This document shows, piece by piece, positions 30,722 through 37,235 of a stretch of DNA of 37,235 bases. Positions within the stretch are counted from its first letter, which is position 1. The number at the start of each line of letters is the position of its first letter. The DNA comes from HGM05190 sp964394205. GTDB lineage: Bacteria; Bacteroidota; Bacteroidia; Bacteroidales; Muribaculaceae. The stretch spans positions 1 through 37,235 of the forward strand of contig CAYMVS010000018.1 of assembly GCA_964394205.1 (NCBI GenBank), given 5' to 3'. The notes beneath the pieces were generated by a model. That model saw only the letters and a program-made list of their open reading frames with translations. It made no database searches and was not told the DNA's origin. The translations under genes were made by a program, and so were the position numbers.

Positions 30722-31057
30722 GACCAACTTAATTCGGGATGCAGCGTATACTCGCTCATAATCAAGAAGTCGCTGATGCACAAGCTCGGCACGGCGAGTT
30801 TGAACAGCAAAATAGTTTTGAGCGAAGGCAATTTCGGGCTTGCGAGGGTCTCCATTTTATGCCACAAGATAGCAGGCATAGCGGGTAAGCATCACGTCAT
30901 CTATCTGACGTTCAGCGCCTGAGCCAAGCGTAACCATTTTGCTGACGTCAGCAAAATGGTCGGTAATGGATTCTCCTACATTCTCACAAGATTCTTGAGC
31001 GCGTGCCATAACATCTTTAAATCGTTCCCATTTAGAGGAACCTAATACGGGATAGAG
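30722..31057 (-). pseudogene. Decayed DinD-like gene fragment
   Basis: Reading the minus strand in one frame from 31057 gives LYPVLGSSKWERFKDVM, DHFADVSKMVTLGSGAERQI, LTRYACYLVA, then a TAA stop (30857-30859), then NGDPRKPEIAFAQNYFA and QTRRAELVHQRLLDYERV. This matches the middle of DinD, the DNA-damage-inducible BRO/antirepressor-like protein, where the stop replaces the Gln of LIAQNGDPRK (CAA to TAA). A TGA lies in frame just before the fragment (31067-31069), and similarity ends near 30722, so both ends of the roughly 280-aa family are missing. DinD genes are often carried by mobile elements. The rest of the 30620-31234 interval shows no gene, only a palindrome within this fragment and one hairpin. 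Confidence 0.78.
30933..30960. repeat. 28-bp perfect palindrome
   Basis: ACCATTTTGCTGAC (30933-30946) is followed directly by its exact reverse complement, ending at 30960 and centred on TGACGTCA. It falls within the decayed DinD-like frame, where it encodes DHFADVSKMV. The flanking bases do not extend the symmetry. Confidence 0.9.
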
Positions 31058-31130
31058 TGGGTCCTGTCAGCTGACCCATTTAAAGGTGCATGACTATTGA
31101 AAGCTTATCATAGTAACCAACGGTAGAATT

Positions 31131-31157
31131 TCGGGCGACCATCTAATGGCCGCCCGA
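31131..31157 (-). terminator. Hairpin downstream of rubrerythrin gene
   Basis: TCGGGCGACCAT (31131-31142) and ATGGCCGCCCGA (31146-31157) pair at 11 of 12 positions around a 3-nt loop. It lies about 80 nt after the rubrerythrin stop on that strand. The following bases (AAATTCT) are not a good T-run, so terminator function is probable rather than certain. Confidence 0.5.
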
Positions 31158-31234
31158 TACTGTATGAAACTTCCCAATGAGGGAATTTTCAGTCTTGACT
31201 ATTTCAAACTCTCGTTAATAGAGCCGAATGGTTC

Positions 31235-31786
31235 TTATTTCTTAAAGAAACGGTTGTAGAGGCCCTGGAAACCCTGGCCGTGACGAGCCTCGTCTTTTGC
31301 CATCTCGTGAACTGTGTCGTGGATTGCGTCGAGGTTTTGCTCTTTGGCGCGGCGGGCGATACGCATCTTGTCGGCGTTGGCGCCGGCCTCGGCTGCCATG
31401 CGTTTCTCAAGGTTGGTCTTGGTGTCCCATACACAGTCGCCAAGCAGCTCGGCAAACTTGCTGGCGTGCTCAGCCTCCTCAAAGGCATAGCGCTTGAATG
31501 CCTCGGCGATCTCGGGATAACCCTCGCGGTCGGCCTGACGGGCCATGGCGAGATACATGCCGACCTCGGCACACTCGCCGTTGAAATGGGCGGTGAGGTC
31601 GGCTATCATCTGCTCGTCGGTACCCTTGGCAACACCGATCTCATGCTCGGTCACAAACTCAAGGCCCTCGCCCTCGGTCATCTCTTTGAAAGCGCTTTTG
31701 GGAGCGTTACACAGCGGGCACTTCTCGGGAGCCTCGTCACCTTCGTGAACATAGCCACAAACGGTGCATATAAATTTCTTTTTCAT
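31235..31786 (-). CDS. rbr: Reverse-architecture rubrerythrin (peroxide reductase)
   Basis: Non-haem iron peroxidase of 183 aa that detoxifies hydrogen peroxide in anaerobes, using NAD(P)H through a rubredoxin reductase. The rubredoxin domain is at the N-terminus, with iron ligands Cys7, Cys10, Cys23 and Cys26, followed by the di-iron ferritin-like four-helix domain with Glu/His ligand segments NGECAEVGMY, FEEAEHASKF and KDEARHGQGF. This order is the reverse of classical rubrerythrin. No signal peptide. It is alone, with a promoter about 70 nt upstream and an AAGG-type ribosome binding site just before the ATG. Confidence 0.94.
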   Translation of the reverse strand: MKKKFICTVCGYVHEGDEAPEKCPLCNAPKSAFKEMTEGEGLEFVTEHEIGVAKGTDEQMIADLTAHFNGECAEVGMYLAMARQADREGYPEIAEAFKRYAFEEAEHASKFAELLGDCVWDTKTNLEKRMAAEAGANADKMRIARRAKEQNLDAIHDTVHEMAKDEARHGQGFQGLYNRFFKK

Positions 31787-31854
31787 ACCTTATTATTTAA
31801 CTTTTGATTATAATTGAAAATTGGTTTTCTTTGATGAAAGGTTGATTATTGATG

Positions 31855-31862
31855 CAAAGATA
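31855..31862 (-). promoter_or_regulatory. -7 box of the rubrerythrin gene
   Basis: TATCTTTG on the minus strand is a perfect TAnnTTTG. It leaves an AT-rich leader of about 60 nt. GTTG at 31885-31888 is a possible -33 with a slightly long 22-nt spacer. I did not see a recognisable OxyR site. Confidence 0.55.
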
Positions 31863-31963
31863 ATTAATAAGGTGATGAAAAATACAACGGCGACCTGCAA
31901 AATTTTGTTAAAAAAGGTGCGCTCTCTCTCCCACCTCTTATCTTTTGCCTCTCACCGGCCTCC

Positions 31964-33061
31964 TCACATGTATTTTGCCACCGACGAGGCGAGGGCGCTG
32001 ATGTCGTCGACCCGCTCGGAGATTTCTCCCTGACGGTTGATGATGAAGATGGTCGGGATGGTCGACACGTTGTAGTCCATCAACACTTTCGAGCCGTTTG
32101 ACTGGGGGTTCAGAACGGTGATCCACGGCAGGTTGTGGGCTGCCTGACGCCATTGATACTCGTCGTCGTCAAGCGCCACCTGATAGATCTCGAGGCCGCG
32201 GTCGTGATATTGCTCATACACTTTGTTTAGCTCGCGGTTATAGGCCGGAGAGCCGTCGGCGCTGTAGGCGGTGAAATTGAGCAGTATCACCTTGCCCTGC
32301 TTTGCCAGCTGCTCGAGTGAGTGATGCTCGCCCCGGTCGTCCATCAGGTTGATCTCAAAGATGGGTACCTCGTTGGCCAGGATGGTGTCGCGGGCGGTGA
32401 CGGTGCGGTTCGACAGATAAAGATTGCGCAGGTAGGATGTGCGCGGGTCGTTGGGACGATAGGTGTTAAAGGCGTTGGCCACGGCGCCGATCACGCGCAG
32501 GTCGGCCTTGTCGGCAGGGTTGAAAATCGACTTGCCTCCGATTTTCTTGTTGATGATGTAGTAGGAGACGATGCCCGAGGGGTTGCCCAGCAGCATAGTG
32601 CCGAGGTCGCGCTTGAGCAGACTGTCGGTTGAGATGGCGCCGGCGCCACGGCGCGCTATTACATCCATCACCCGGCGGTCGACCTGCATCAGCATCTCGG
32701 CCGACTCCGAGCCGGCCAGGGTGTACTCGCTGTCAAAGGCGTTGGCATTGGTGACAACGGTGACGGTCTCGATGCTGTCGATGGGGAAATAGAGCGTTTT
32801 TTCGCCCAGACGCAGGCGGTAGATGTCGGGATAGCCGGTGGCATCGTGGGAAAACGAGAACGAGCCGTTTTTGGTCAGCTCGACCGAGTCGATGGCATAC
32901 CAGCGGCCGTTGTCGCTTGCCTCGAGGAGCATCACTTGGCCGTCGGCGCCGTCGATGCGGCCGTCGATCGACCATTGGTTTGACTTCTTGCCACACGACG
33001 TGGCTGTCAAAAGCGCGATAAATGCTACCGCTGGGACAATATATCGGTTCAATAGGTTCAT
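31964..33061 (-). CDS. DUF4369 / thioredoxin-fold lipoprotein lacking the CxxC motif
   Basis: Predicted 365-aa lipoprotein with lipobox TATSC (Cys23). Residues about 28-130 form the beta-rich DUF4369 domain (WSIDGRIDGADGQVMLLEA, YRLRLGEKTLYFPIDSIETV). The C-terminal domain (about 235-365) is TlpA/AhpC-like: PIFEINLMDDRGEHHSL, GKVILLNFTAY, DYNVSTIPTIFIINRQGEI with the conserved cis-Pro. Where active members have WCxxC, this protein has AYSADGSPAYNREL, with no Cys. It therefore cannot do dithiol chemistry in the usual way and may be a binding or scaffold version. It is monocistronic, between the rubrerythrin and S41 protease genes. Confidence 0.87.
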   Translation of the reverse strand: MNLLNRYIVPAVAFIALLTATSCGKKSNQWSIDGRIDGADGQVMLLEASDNGRWYAIDSVELTKNGSFSFSHDATGYPDIYRLRLGEKTLYFPIDSIETVTVVTNANAFDSEYTLAGSESAEMLMQVDRRVMDVIARRGAGAISTDSLLKRDLGTMLLGNPSGIVSYYIINKKIGGKSIFNPADKADLRVIGAVANAFNTYRPNDPRTSYLRNLYLSNRTVTARDTILANEVPIFEINLMDDRGEHHSLEQLAKQGKVILLNFTAYSADGSPAYNRELNKVYEQYHDRGLEIYQVALDDDEYQWRQAAHNLPWITVLNPQSNGSKVLMDYNVSTIPTIFIINRQGEISERVDDISALASSVAKYM

Positions 33062-33102
33062 TTCAGGAATAGTAGAGGTTATGACAGAGATTAGTTAGGG
33101 TG

Positions 33103-33110
33103 CAAATATA
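33103..33110 (-). promoter_or_regulatory. -7 box of the DUF4369/thioredoxin-fold gene
   Basis: TATATTTG on the minus strand is a perfect TAnnTTTG, about 40 nt upstream of the ATG at 33061. The interval up to 33166 holds only this promoter region and is AT-rich. Confidence 0.55.
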
Positions 33111-33166
33111 GCTAAATAATTTAAAAAATCCTAAAATTCCTAAAAATATTTTCAAATCGGCCCGGT

Positions 33167-34783
33167 TCAGGGTTGCAGCAGGCGGTTATACTCGTCGGGC
33201 GAGGTTATGATCTCGACGGCGGCCTGATAGGTGGGGTTGAGGGGGTTGACAATCTGATAGTAGGCGCCGGTGTCAAAGATGTCGCGGGCAACCAGGGCTT
33301 TCAGCACGGTCGACAGATAGGGGAGCGAGACGTCAAGCTGCTCCCGGTTCAGCTCCACGCCCTCGCTTTTGCCGTTTTCGACCAGGAGGTCGATCAGCTC
33401 GTTGCCGGTCTCAAAGTGTTTGATGAAGTCGTTGAGGTTCTTGTATGACTTCTTGAGCCGGTCGCGGTTTTGGTCGACGTAGGTCATCGCTGTCTTGTTG
33501 ATGGCGCCTTTGGCCAGCAGGTCGCGGTAGTAGTCGGTGAAATAGGTGGTGTCGAGGGGCACGAAACGGTCGGGCATGATGCCGCCGCCGCCATAGACTG
33601 GGCGCCGCGAGTTTTTGGTGTAGAAGAGCAGGTCTTCGTTAAACTTGATGGAGTCTTGGGTGGTCAGCTCGCCGTGGCGGTAGCGGTTGACGATGTCGTG
33701 GGAATAGTTGTCGTCGGCCCCGCTGTCGTAGGGTTTCTGTATGCACCGGCCGCTGGGGGTGTAATAGCGCGAGGTGGTCAGACGTATCATGGAGCCGTCG
33801 GCAAACGGGAAGGGGCGCTGCACGAGTCCTTTGCCAAAGGTGCGCCGCCCGACAATCACCCCGCGGTCATAGTCCTGGATGGCTCCCGAGAGAATCTCGC
33901 TGGCCGAGGCCGAGTATTGATTGACCATGATGACGAGGCGGCCGTTGCCAAAGTCGCCGCCGCTCTCGGCCGTGAGATAGACCGGCTGGTTGTCTTTGTT
34001 GTCGGTGAAAACGATGGTGTCGCCGGTCTGGAGAAAGAGCTGGGCGATGTCGCGGGCCGAGTGGAGATAGCCGCCACCGTTGTGCTCGAGGTCGATGATG
34101 AGGTTTTTCAGGCCCTGTTTGCGCAGGGTGCGTATTGCCCGGCGAACCTCCTCGGCCGTGTCGTCGGCAAAGCGGGAGACGCGTATGTAGCCGTTGGTTT
34201 TGTCAATCATGTAGGAGGCATCGACGCTGTAGAGGGGTATGTCGTCGCGGGTTATCAGGAAGTCGATGGGGTGGTCGGTGCCTTGACGCACGACCTTGAC
34301 CTGTACCTGTGACCCTTTGGGACCGCGCAACATGCGTGTGATCTCGGTCTTTGAGCGTTTGACACCCGACACCAGCGAGTCGTTGGCGCTGATGATGCGG
34401 TCGCCCGCAAGCAGGCCTACGCGCTCGGACGGGCCACCCGCAATGGTCTGGATGACATAGAGCGTGTCGTTGAGCATATTGTACTGGATGCCGATGCCGC
34501 TGAAGTTGCCTTGCAGCGGCTCGTTGAGCTCGCGGGTCTCCTCGGGGGTCGAGTAGGTGGAGTGGGGGTCGAGGGTCTTGAGCATGGCCTTGATGGCCTC
34601 CTCGACAAGCGAGTCGCCGTCGACGGGGTCGACATAGAACCGCTGGATGTACATCTCGGCCTGGCGCAGCTTGGCGTCGGGGGTCAGCGTCGATTGCTGT
34701 GACGAGCTCTTCTGGGCTCCCAGGCAAAGGCCGGTCGACAGAGTTGCGGCGGCGATTATAAGGGTAAGGATCGATTTTTTCAT
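33167..34783 (-). CDS. S41-family protease (CtpA-like), paralogue
   Basis: Exported serine protease of 538 aa. Signal peptide MKKSILTLIIAAATLSTGLC; the Cys20 could be a lipidation site but the surrounding LGAQ context is not a clean lipobox. A PDZ domain (about 80-165, GIGIQYNMLNDTLYVIQ, LLAGDRIISAND) is followed by the S41 domain with Ser293 in YSASASEILSG and Lys318 in RTFGKGLVQ. It processes periplasmic protein C-termini. Its ATG overlaps the coaD stop (ATGA), making it the third gene of parE-coaD-S41, an order I recall from other Bacteroidales. It differs from the paralogue at 28914-30569 mainly in the C-terminal 150 residues. Confidence 0.93.
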   Translation of the reverse strand: MKKSILTLIIAAATLSTGLCLGAQKSSSQQSTLTPDAKLRQAEMYIQRFYVDPVDGDSLVEEAIKAMLKTLDPHSTYSTPEETRELNEPLQGNFSGIGIQYNMLNDTLYVIQTIAGGPSERVGLLAGDRIISANDSLVSGVKRSKTEITRMLRGPKGSQVQVKVVRQGTDHPIDFLITRDDIPLYSVDASYMIDKTNGYIRVSRFADDTAEEVRRAIRTLRKQGLKNLIIDLEHNGGGYLHSARDIAQLFLQTGDTIVFTDNKDNQPVYLTAESGGDFGNGRLVIMVNQYSASASEILSGAIQDYDRGVIVGRRTFGKGLVQRPFPFADGSMIRLTTSRYYTPSGRCIQKPYDSGADDNYSHDIVNRYRHGELTTQDSIKFNEDLLFYTKNSRRPVYGGGGIMPDRFVPLDTTYFTDYYRDLLAKGAINKTAMTYVDQNRDRLKKSYKNLNDFIKHFETGNELIDLLVENGKSEGVELNREQLDVSLPYLSTVLKALVARDIFDTGAYYQIVNPLNPTYQAAVEIITSPDEYNRLLQP

Positions 34784-35259
34784 CGTTGCTTTTTTGGTAA
34801 ATAACGGTTTACATCGGCTCCAAATTGCATCAGCTCGCGAACCATCGACGACGATACCGATGCCAACCGGGGCAGGGTGAAGAGGATGACGGTCTCGACA
34901 TCGGCCAGGTCGCGGTTGATGTCGGCCATCGAGCGCTCATATTCAAAATCGGCCACCGAGCGCGCGCCGCGCAGTATGAACCGCGCGTCGTGGCGGCGGC
35001 AGGCGTCGGCCGTAAGGCCGGCAAATGCCTCGACGCTGACCCGGGGGTCGCCCGCATAGAGGGCGGCGATGGCCTCGGCGCGTTGCCGGGCCCGCCCGGC
35101 GCTCTCGGGTTTGGCCACGTTGTAGCCAACGCAGACCACTATCCGGTCAAAAAGCTCCAGCCCGCGCTCGACCAGTGAGGCGTGTCCCGTGGTGAAGGGG
35201 TCAAACGTGCCGGTCATCAAGGCTGTGCGCCCCCCGGTGTCAGGATATTTCCAAGTCAT
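34780..35259 (-). CDS. coaD: Pantetheine-phosphate adenylyltransferase CoaD
   Basis: Cytoplasmic nucleotidyltransferase of 159 aa that makes dephospho-CoA from 4'-phosphopantetheine and ATP, the fourth step of coenzyme A synthesis. The nucleotide-binding TGTFDPFTTGH contains the TxGH form of the HxGH motif (residues 23-26). FILRGARSVADFEYE and the ATP-binding SVSSSMVREL are standard. I used the ATG at 35259; a TTG two codons earlier is possible. It begins inside the parE coding region (20-nt overlap) and ends overlapping the S41 protease ATG, so all three genes are tightly coupled. Confidence 0.94.
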   Translation of the reverse strand: MTWKYPDTGGRTALMTGTFDPFTTGHASLVERGLELFDRIVVCVGYNVAKPESAGRARQRAEAIAALYAGDPRVSVEAFAGLTADACRRHDARFILRGARSVADFEYERSMADINRDLADVETVILFTLPRLASVSSSMVRELMQFGADVNRYLPKKQR

Positions 35260-37168
35260 CTTCAATAATCAGGTTGTCAATAATAAACGTTTGTCGCGAG
35301 GGCGTGTTCTTGCCCATGTAAAACTCGAGCAGCTCGGCCACGGCATCCTCTTTGCGCAGGGCTACACGGTCGGCGCGCATGTCGGCCCCGATGAATCCGC
35401 GGAACTCTTCGGGCGAGATTTCTCCCAGTCCCTTGAATCGGGTTATCTCGGCCTTGTTGCCCAGGCGGTTGATGGCCTGGACGCGCTCGTCGTCGCTGTA
35501 GCAGTAGAAGGTATCGTCGGCCGCTCCCTTCCTGCCGCGCCGTGAGGTCTCTTTATTACGGACGCGAAAAAGTGGAGTTTGTAACACATAAACGTGACCT
35601 TTTTTCACCAGATCGGGAAAATATTGCAAAAAGAAGGTCAGCAGCAACAGGCGTATGTGCATGCCGTCGACATCGGCATCGGTGGCTATGATGACCTTGT
35701 TGTAGCGCAGGCCGTCAATGCCGTCCTCGATGTTGAGCGCGGCCTGAAGGAGGTTGAACTCCTCATTTTCATAGACAATTTTCTTGGTCAGCCCGTAGGA
35801 GTTCTTGGGCTTGCCGCGCAGGGAGAAGACCGCCTGTGTCTCGACATTGCGTATCTTGGTGATCGAGCCGGCCGCCGAGTCGCCCTCGGTGATGAATATC
35901 GACGACTCGAGTTTTTTTGACTCGTCGCCACGGGCATCGTTGAGGTGCACGCGGCAGTCGAGCAGCTTTTTGTTGTGCAGATTGACTTTTTTGGCCATCT
36001 CGCGGGCCTTTTTGGTCACGCCGGCCATCTCTTTGCGCTCGCGCTCGCTCTCCTGCACTTTCTTGAGTATGATCTCTGACACGTCAAGATTGCGGTGCAG
36101 ATAGTTGTCAAGCTCTTTCTTGACAAAGTCGCCTATGAATTTTGCCACCGTTGGCCCCTCGGGGCCCATGTCGCGCGAGCCAAGCTTGGTCTTGGTCTGC
36201 GACTCAAACACCGGTTCTTCAACTTTGATCGACACGGCGGCCACCATGCCGTTGCGTATGTCGCTGTATTCAAACGATTTGCCGAAATAGTCTTTTATCG
36301 TGCGCGAGACAGCCTCCTTAAACGCCGTCAGGTGGGTGCCCCCCTGGGTGGTGTGCTGGCCGTTGACAAAGGTGTAGTATTCCTCGCCATACTGGCGGGC
36401 GTGGGTCAGCGTTATTTCTATATCCTCCCCTTTGAGATGGATCGGGGGGTAGAGCGGCTCGTTGGTCATGGCCTCCTTGAGCAGGTCGAGCAGGCCCCCG
36501 CGCGAGTGGAACCGCTTGCCGTTGAAGATGATGGTCAGCCCGGTGTTGAGATAGGTGTAGTTTTTGAGCAGCGGGATGATGAACTCCTCGCGGTAGCTGT
36601 AATCGCGGAACACCTCGTCGTCGGGGGTGAACGACACCATGGTGCCGTTGGGGTCGTCGGTCATGTAGACCGGCTCGTCGTTGACAATCTCGCCGCGGCA
36701 GTAGGTGACCTCTTTTGCCTGCCCGTCGCGCGCACTGCGTATCAGAAACCGCGTCGACAGCGCGTTGACCGCCTTGATGCCGACGCCGTTGAGCCCGACC
36801 GACTTCTTGAATGCCTTTGAGTCATACTTGCCGCCGGTGTTCATCTTTGACGACACATCGATCACCTTGCCCAAGGGGATGCCGCGGCCATAGTCGCTGA
36901 CGGTCACCGTCCTGTTGTCGACGATGTCGATGACAATCTGCTTGCCAAACCCCATCATATACTCATCGATGGCGTTGTCAAGCACCTCTTTCAACAGCAC
37001 GTAGATGCCGTCGTCAAAGCCCGAGCCGTCGCCAAGCTTGCCTATATACATGCCGGGACGGCGGCGTATGTGTTCTTTCCAGTCGAGCGTGATGATATCC
37101 TCCTCGTGATATTCGGCCACACCCTCGCCTGTGTTGATATTTTGCAGAAGATCTTCTTGGTCTGTCAT
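35240..37168 (-). CDS. parE: DNA topoisomerase IV subunit B (ParE)
   Basis: ATPase subunit of a type IIA topoisomerase, 642 aa, which decatenates daughter chromosomes with ParC. The GHKL ATPase begins at WKEHIRRRPGMYIGKLGDG and has the EVLDNAIDEY Mg/ATP motif, DYGRGIPLG and GLNGVGIKAVNAL. The TOPRIM domain shows ITEGDSAAGS and DADVDGMHIR, and the C-terminus has RFKGLGEISPEEF. The DWKEHIRRRPGMYIGKLGDG opening is, from memory, typical of Bacteroidales ParE rather than GyrB. I used the ATG at 37168; an extension further upstream would run through the -7 box. parC is not in the window. First gene of parE-coaD-S41. Confidence 0.9.
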   Translation of the reverse strand: MTDQEDLLQNINTGEGVAEYHEEDIITLDWKEHIRRRPGMYIGKLGDGSGFDDGIYVLLKEVLDNAIDEYMMGFGKQIVIDIVDNRTVTVSDYGRGIPLGKVIDVSSKMNTGGKYDSKAFKKSVGLNGVGIKAVNALSTRFLIRSARDGQAKEVTYCRGEIVNDEPVYMTDDPNGTMVSFTPDDEVFRDYSYREEFIIPLLKNYTYLNTGLTIIFNGKRFHSRGGLLDLLKEAMTNEPLYPPIHLKGEDIEITLTHARQYGEEYYTFVNGQHTTQGGTHLTAFKEAVSRTIKDYFGKSFEYSDIRNGMVAAVSIKVEEPVFESQTKTKLGSRDMGPEGPTVAKFIGDFVKKELDNYLHRNLDVSEIILKKVQESERERKEMAGVTKKAREMAKKVNLHNKKLLDCRVHLNDARGDESKKLESSIFITEGDSAAGSITKIRNVETQAVFSLRGKPKNSYGLTKKIVYENEEFNLLQAALNIEDGIDGLRYNKVIIATDADVDGMHIRLLLLTFFLQYFPDLVKKGHVYVLQTPLFRVRNKETSRRGRKGAADDTFYCYSDDERVQAINRLGNKAEITRFKGLGEISPEEFRGFIGADMRADRVALRKEDAVAELLEFYMGKNTPSRQTFIIDNLIIEDDLEIS

Positions 37169-37182
37169 AGATGTATTTTTGG

Positions 37183-37190
37183 CAAATTTA
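37183..37190 (-). promoter_or_regulatory. -7 box of the parE-coaD-S41 operon
   Basis: TAAATTTG on the minus strand is a perfect TAnnTTTG, 14 nt before the ATG at 37168. No clear TTTG lies 19-21 nt further upstream. Confidence 0.5.
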
Positions 37191-37235
37191 GATAAAAATT
37201 CTGAGATTTCTACACCGGCAGGATAAAAAAACAAG

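Noticed and set aside
30598..30879. 93-codon minus-strand frame in the rubrerythrin/S41 protease gap
   Set aside because: It runs out of frame through the DinD-like fragment; the frame carrying DinD similarity is a different one, interrupted by a stop.
35240..37168. Assignment as GyrB
   Set aside because: The opening DWKEHIRRRPGMYIGKLGDG and the coupling to coaD fit Bacteroidales ParE better; a small chance of GyrB naming remains.
1..37235. CRISPR array, tRNA or rRNA genes, transposase or integrase
   Set aside because: No regularly spaced direct repeats, no cloverleaf or rRNA-like stretch, and no recombinase motifs were seen on reading both strands by eye.

Overview
The window looks like chromosomal DNA from a Bacteroidales bacterium. 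The evidence is: TAnnTTTG-type -7 promoter boxes before many genes, often without an obvious Shine-Dalgarno; lipoprotein signals with short lipoboxes; two secreted proteins ending in a T9SS-like C-terminal domain; a reverse-architecture rubrerythrin; and a Bacteroidales-style ParE. Sampled coding lines are near 60% GC, which together with the protein families makes Muribaculaceae my best guess. Family-level placement is inference.

Left part (1-6690): a promoter leaving the window leftward, then a promoter and structured leader serving two secreted fibronectin-III / choice-of-anchor-J proteins, a terminator, and about 740 bp without a gene that is built around a large imperfect inverted repeat.

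6690-9300: an AT-rich C10-family (streptopain-like) cysteine protease lipoprotein, followed 6 nt later by a serpin lipoprotein and a bidirectional terminator. This protease-inhibitor pair is the most distinctive accessory unit.

9300-21410: mostly housekeeping genes in short, often convergent or divergent units: pepD, a 54-aa membrane protein, an OmpH-like lipoprotein, a FadL-family porin, an ATPase-DUF4435 fusion overlapping menA, a DbpA-like RNA helicase, a guanine deaminase, a glycerate kinase, an OmpA lipoprotein, an EamA exporter and an AlkD-like protein. The ATPase-DUF4435 fusion resembles a single-chain PARIS (AriA+AriB) defence protein and has an unusual Walker B sequence.

21410-30600: a LysM/periplasmic-binding-like protein coupled to a beta-barrel protein, holA, an orphan HsdR_N domain protein, and an S41 protease whose stop overlaps the mfd start.

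30600-37235: a decayed DinD-like gene containing a 28-bp perfect palindrome, a reverse rubrerythrin, a DUF4369/thioredoxin-fold lipoprotein with no CxxC, and the overlapping parE-coaD-S41 protease operon. No rRNA, tRNA, CRISPR array, transposase or integrase was seen.
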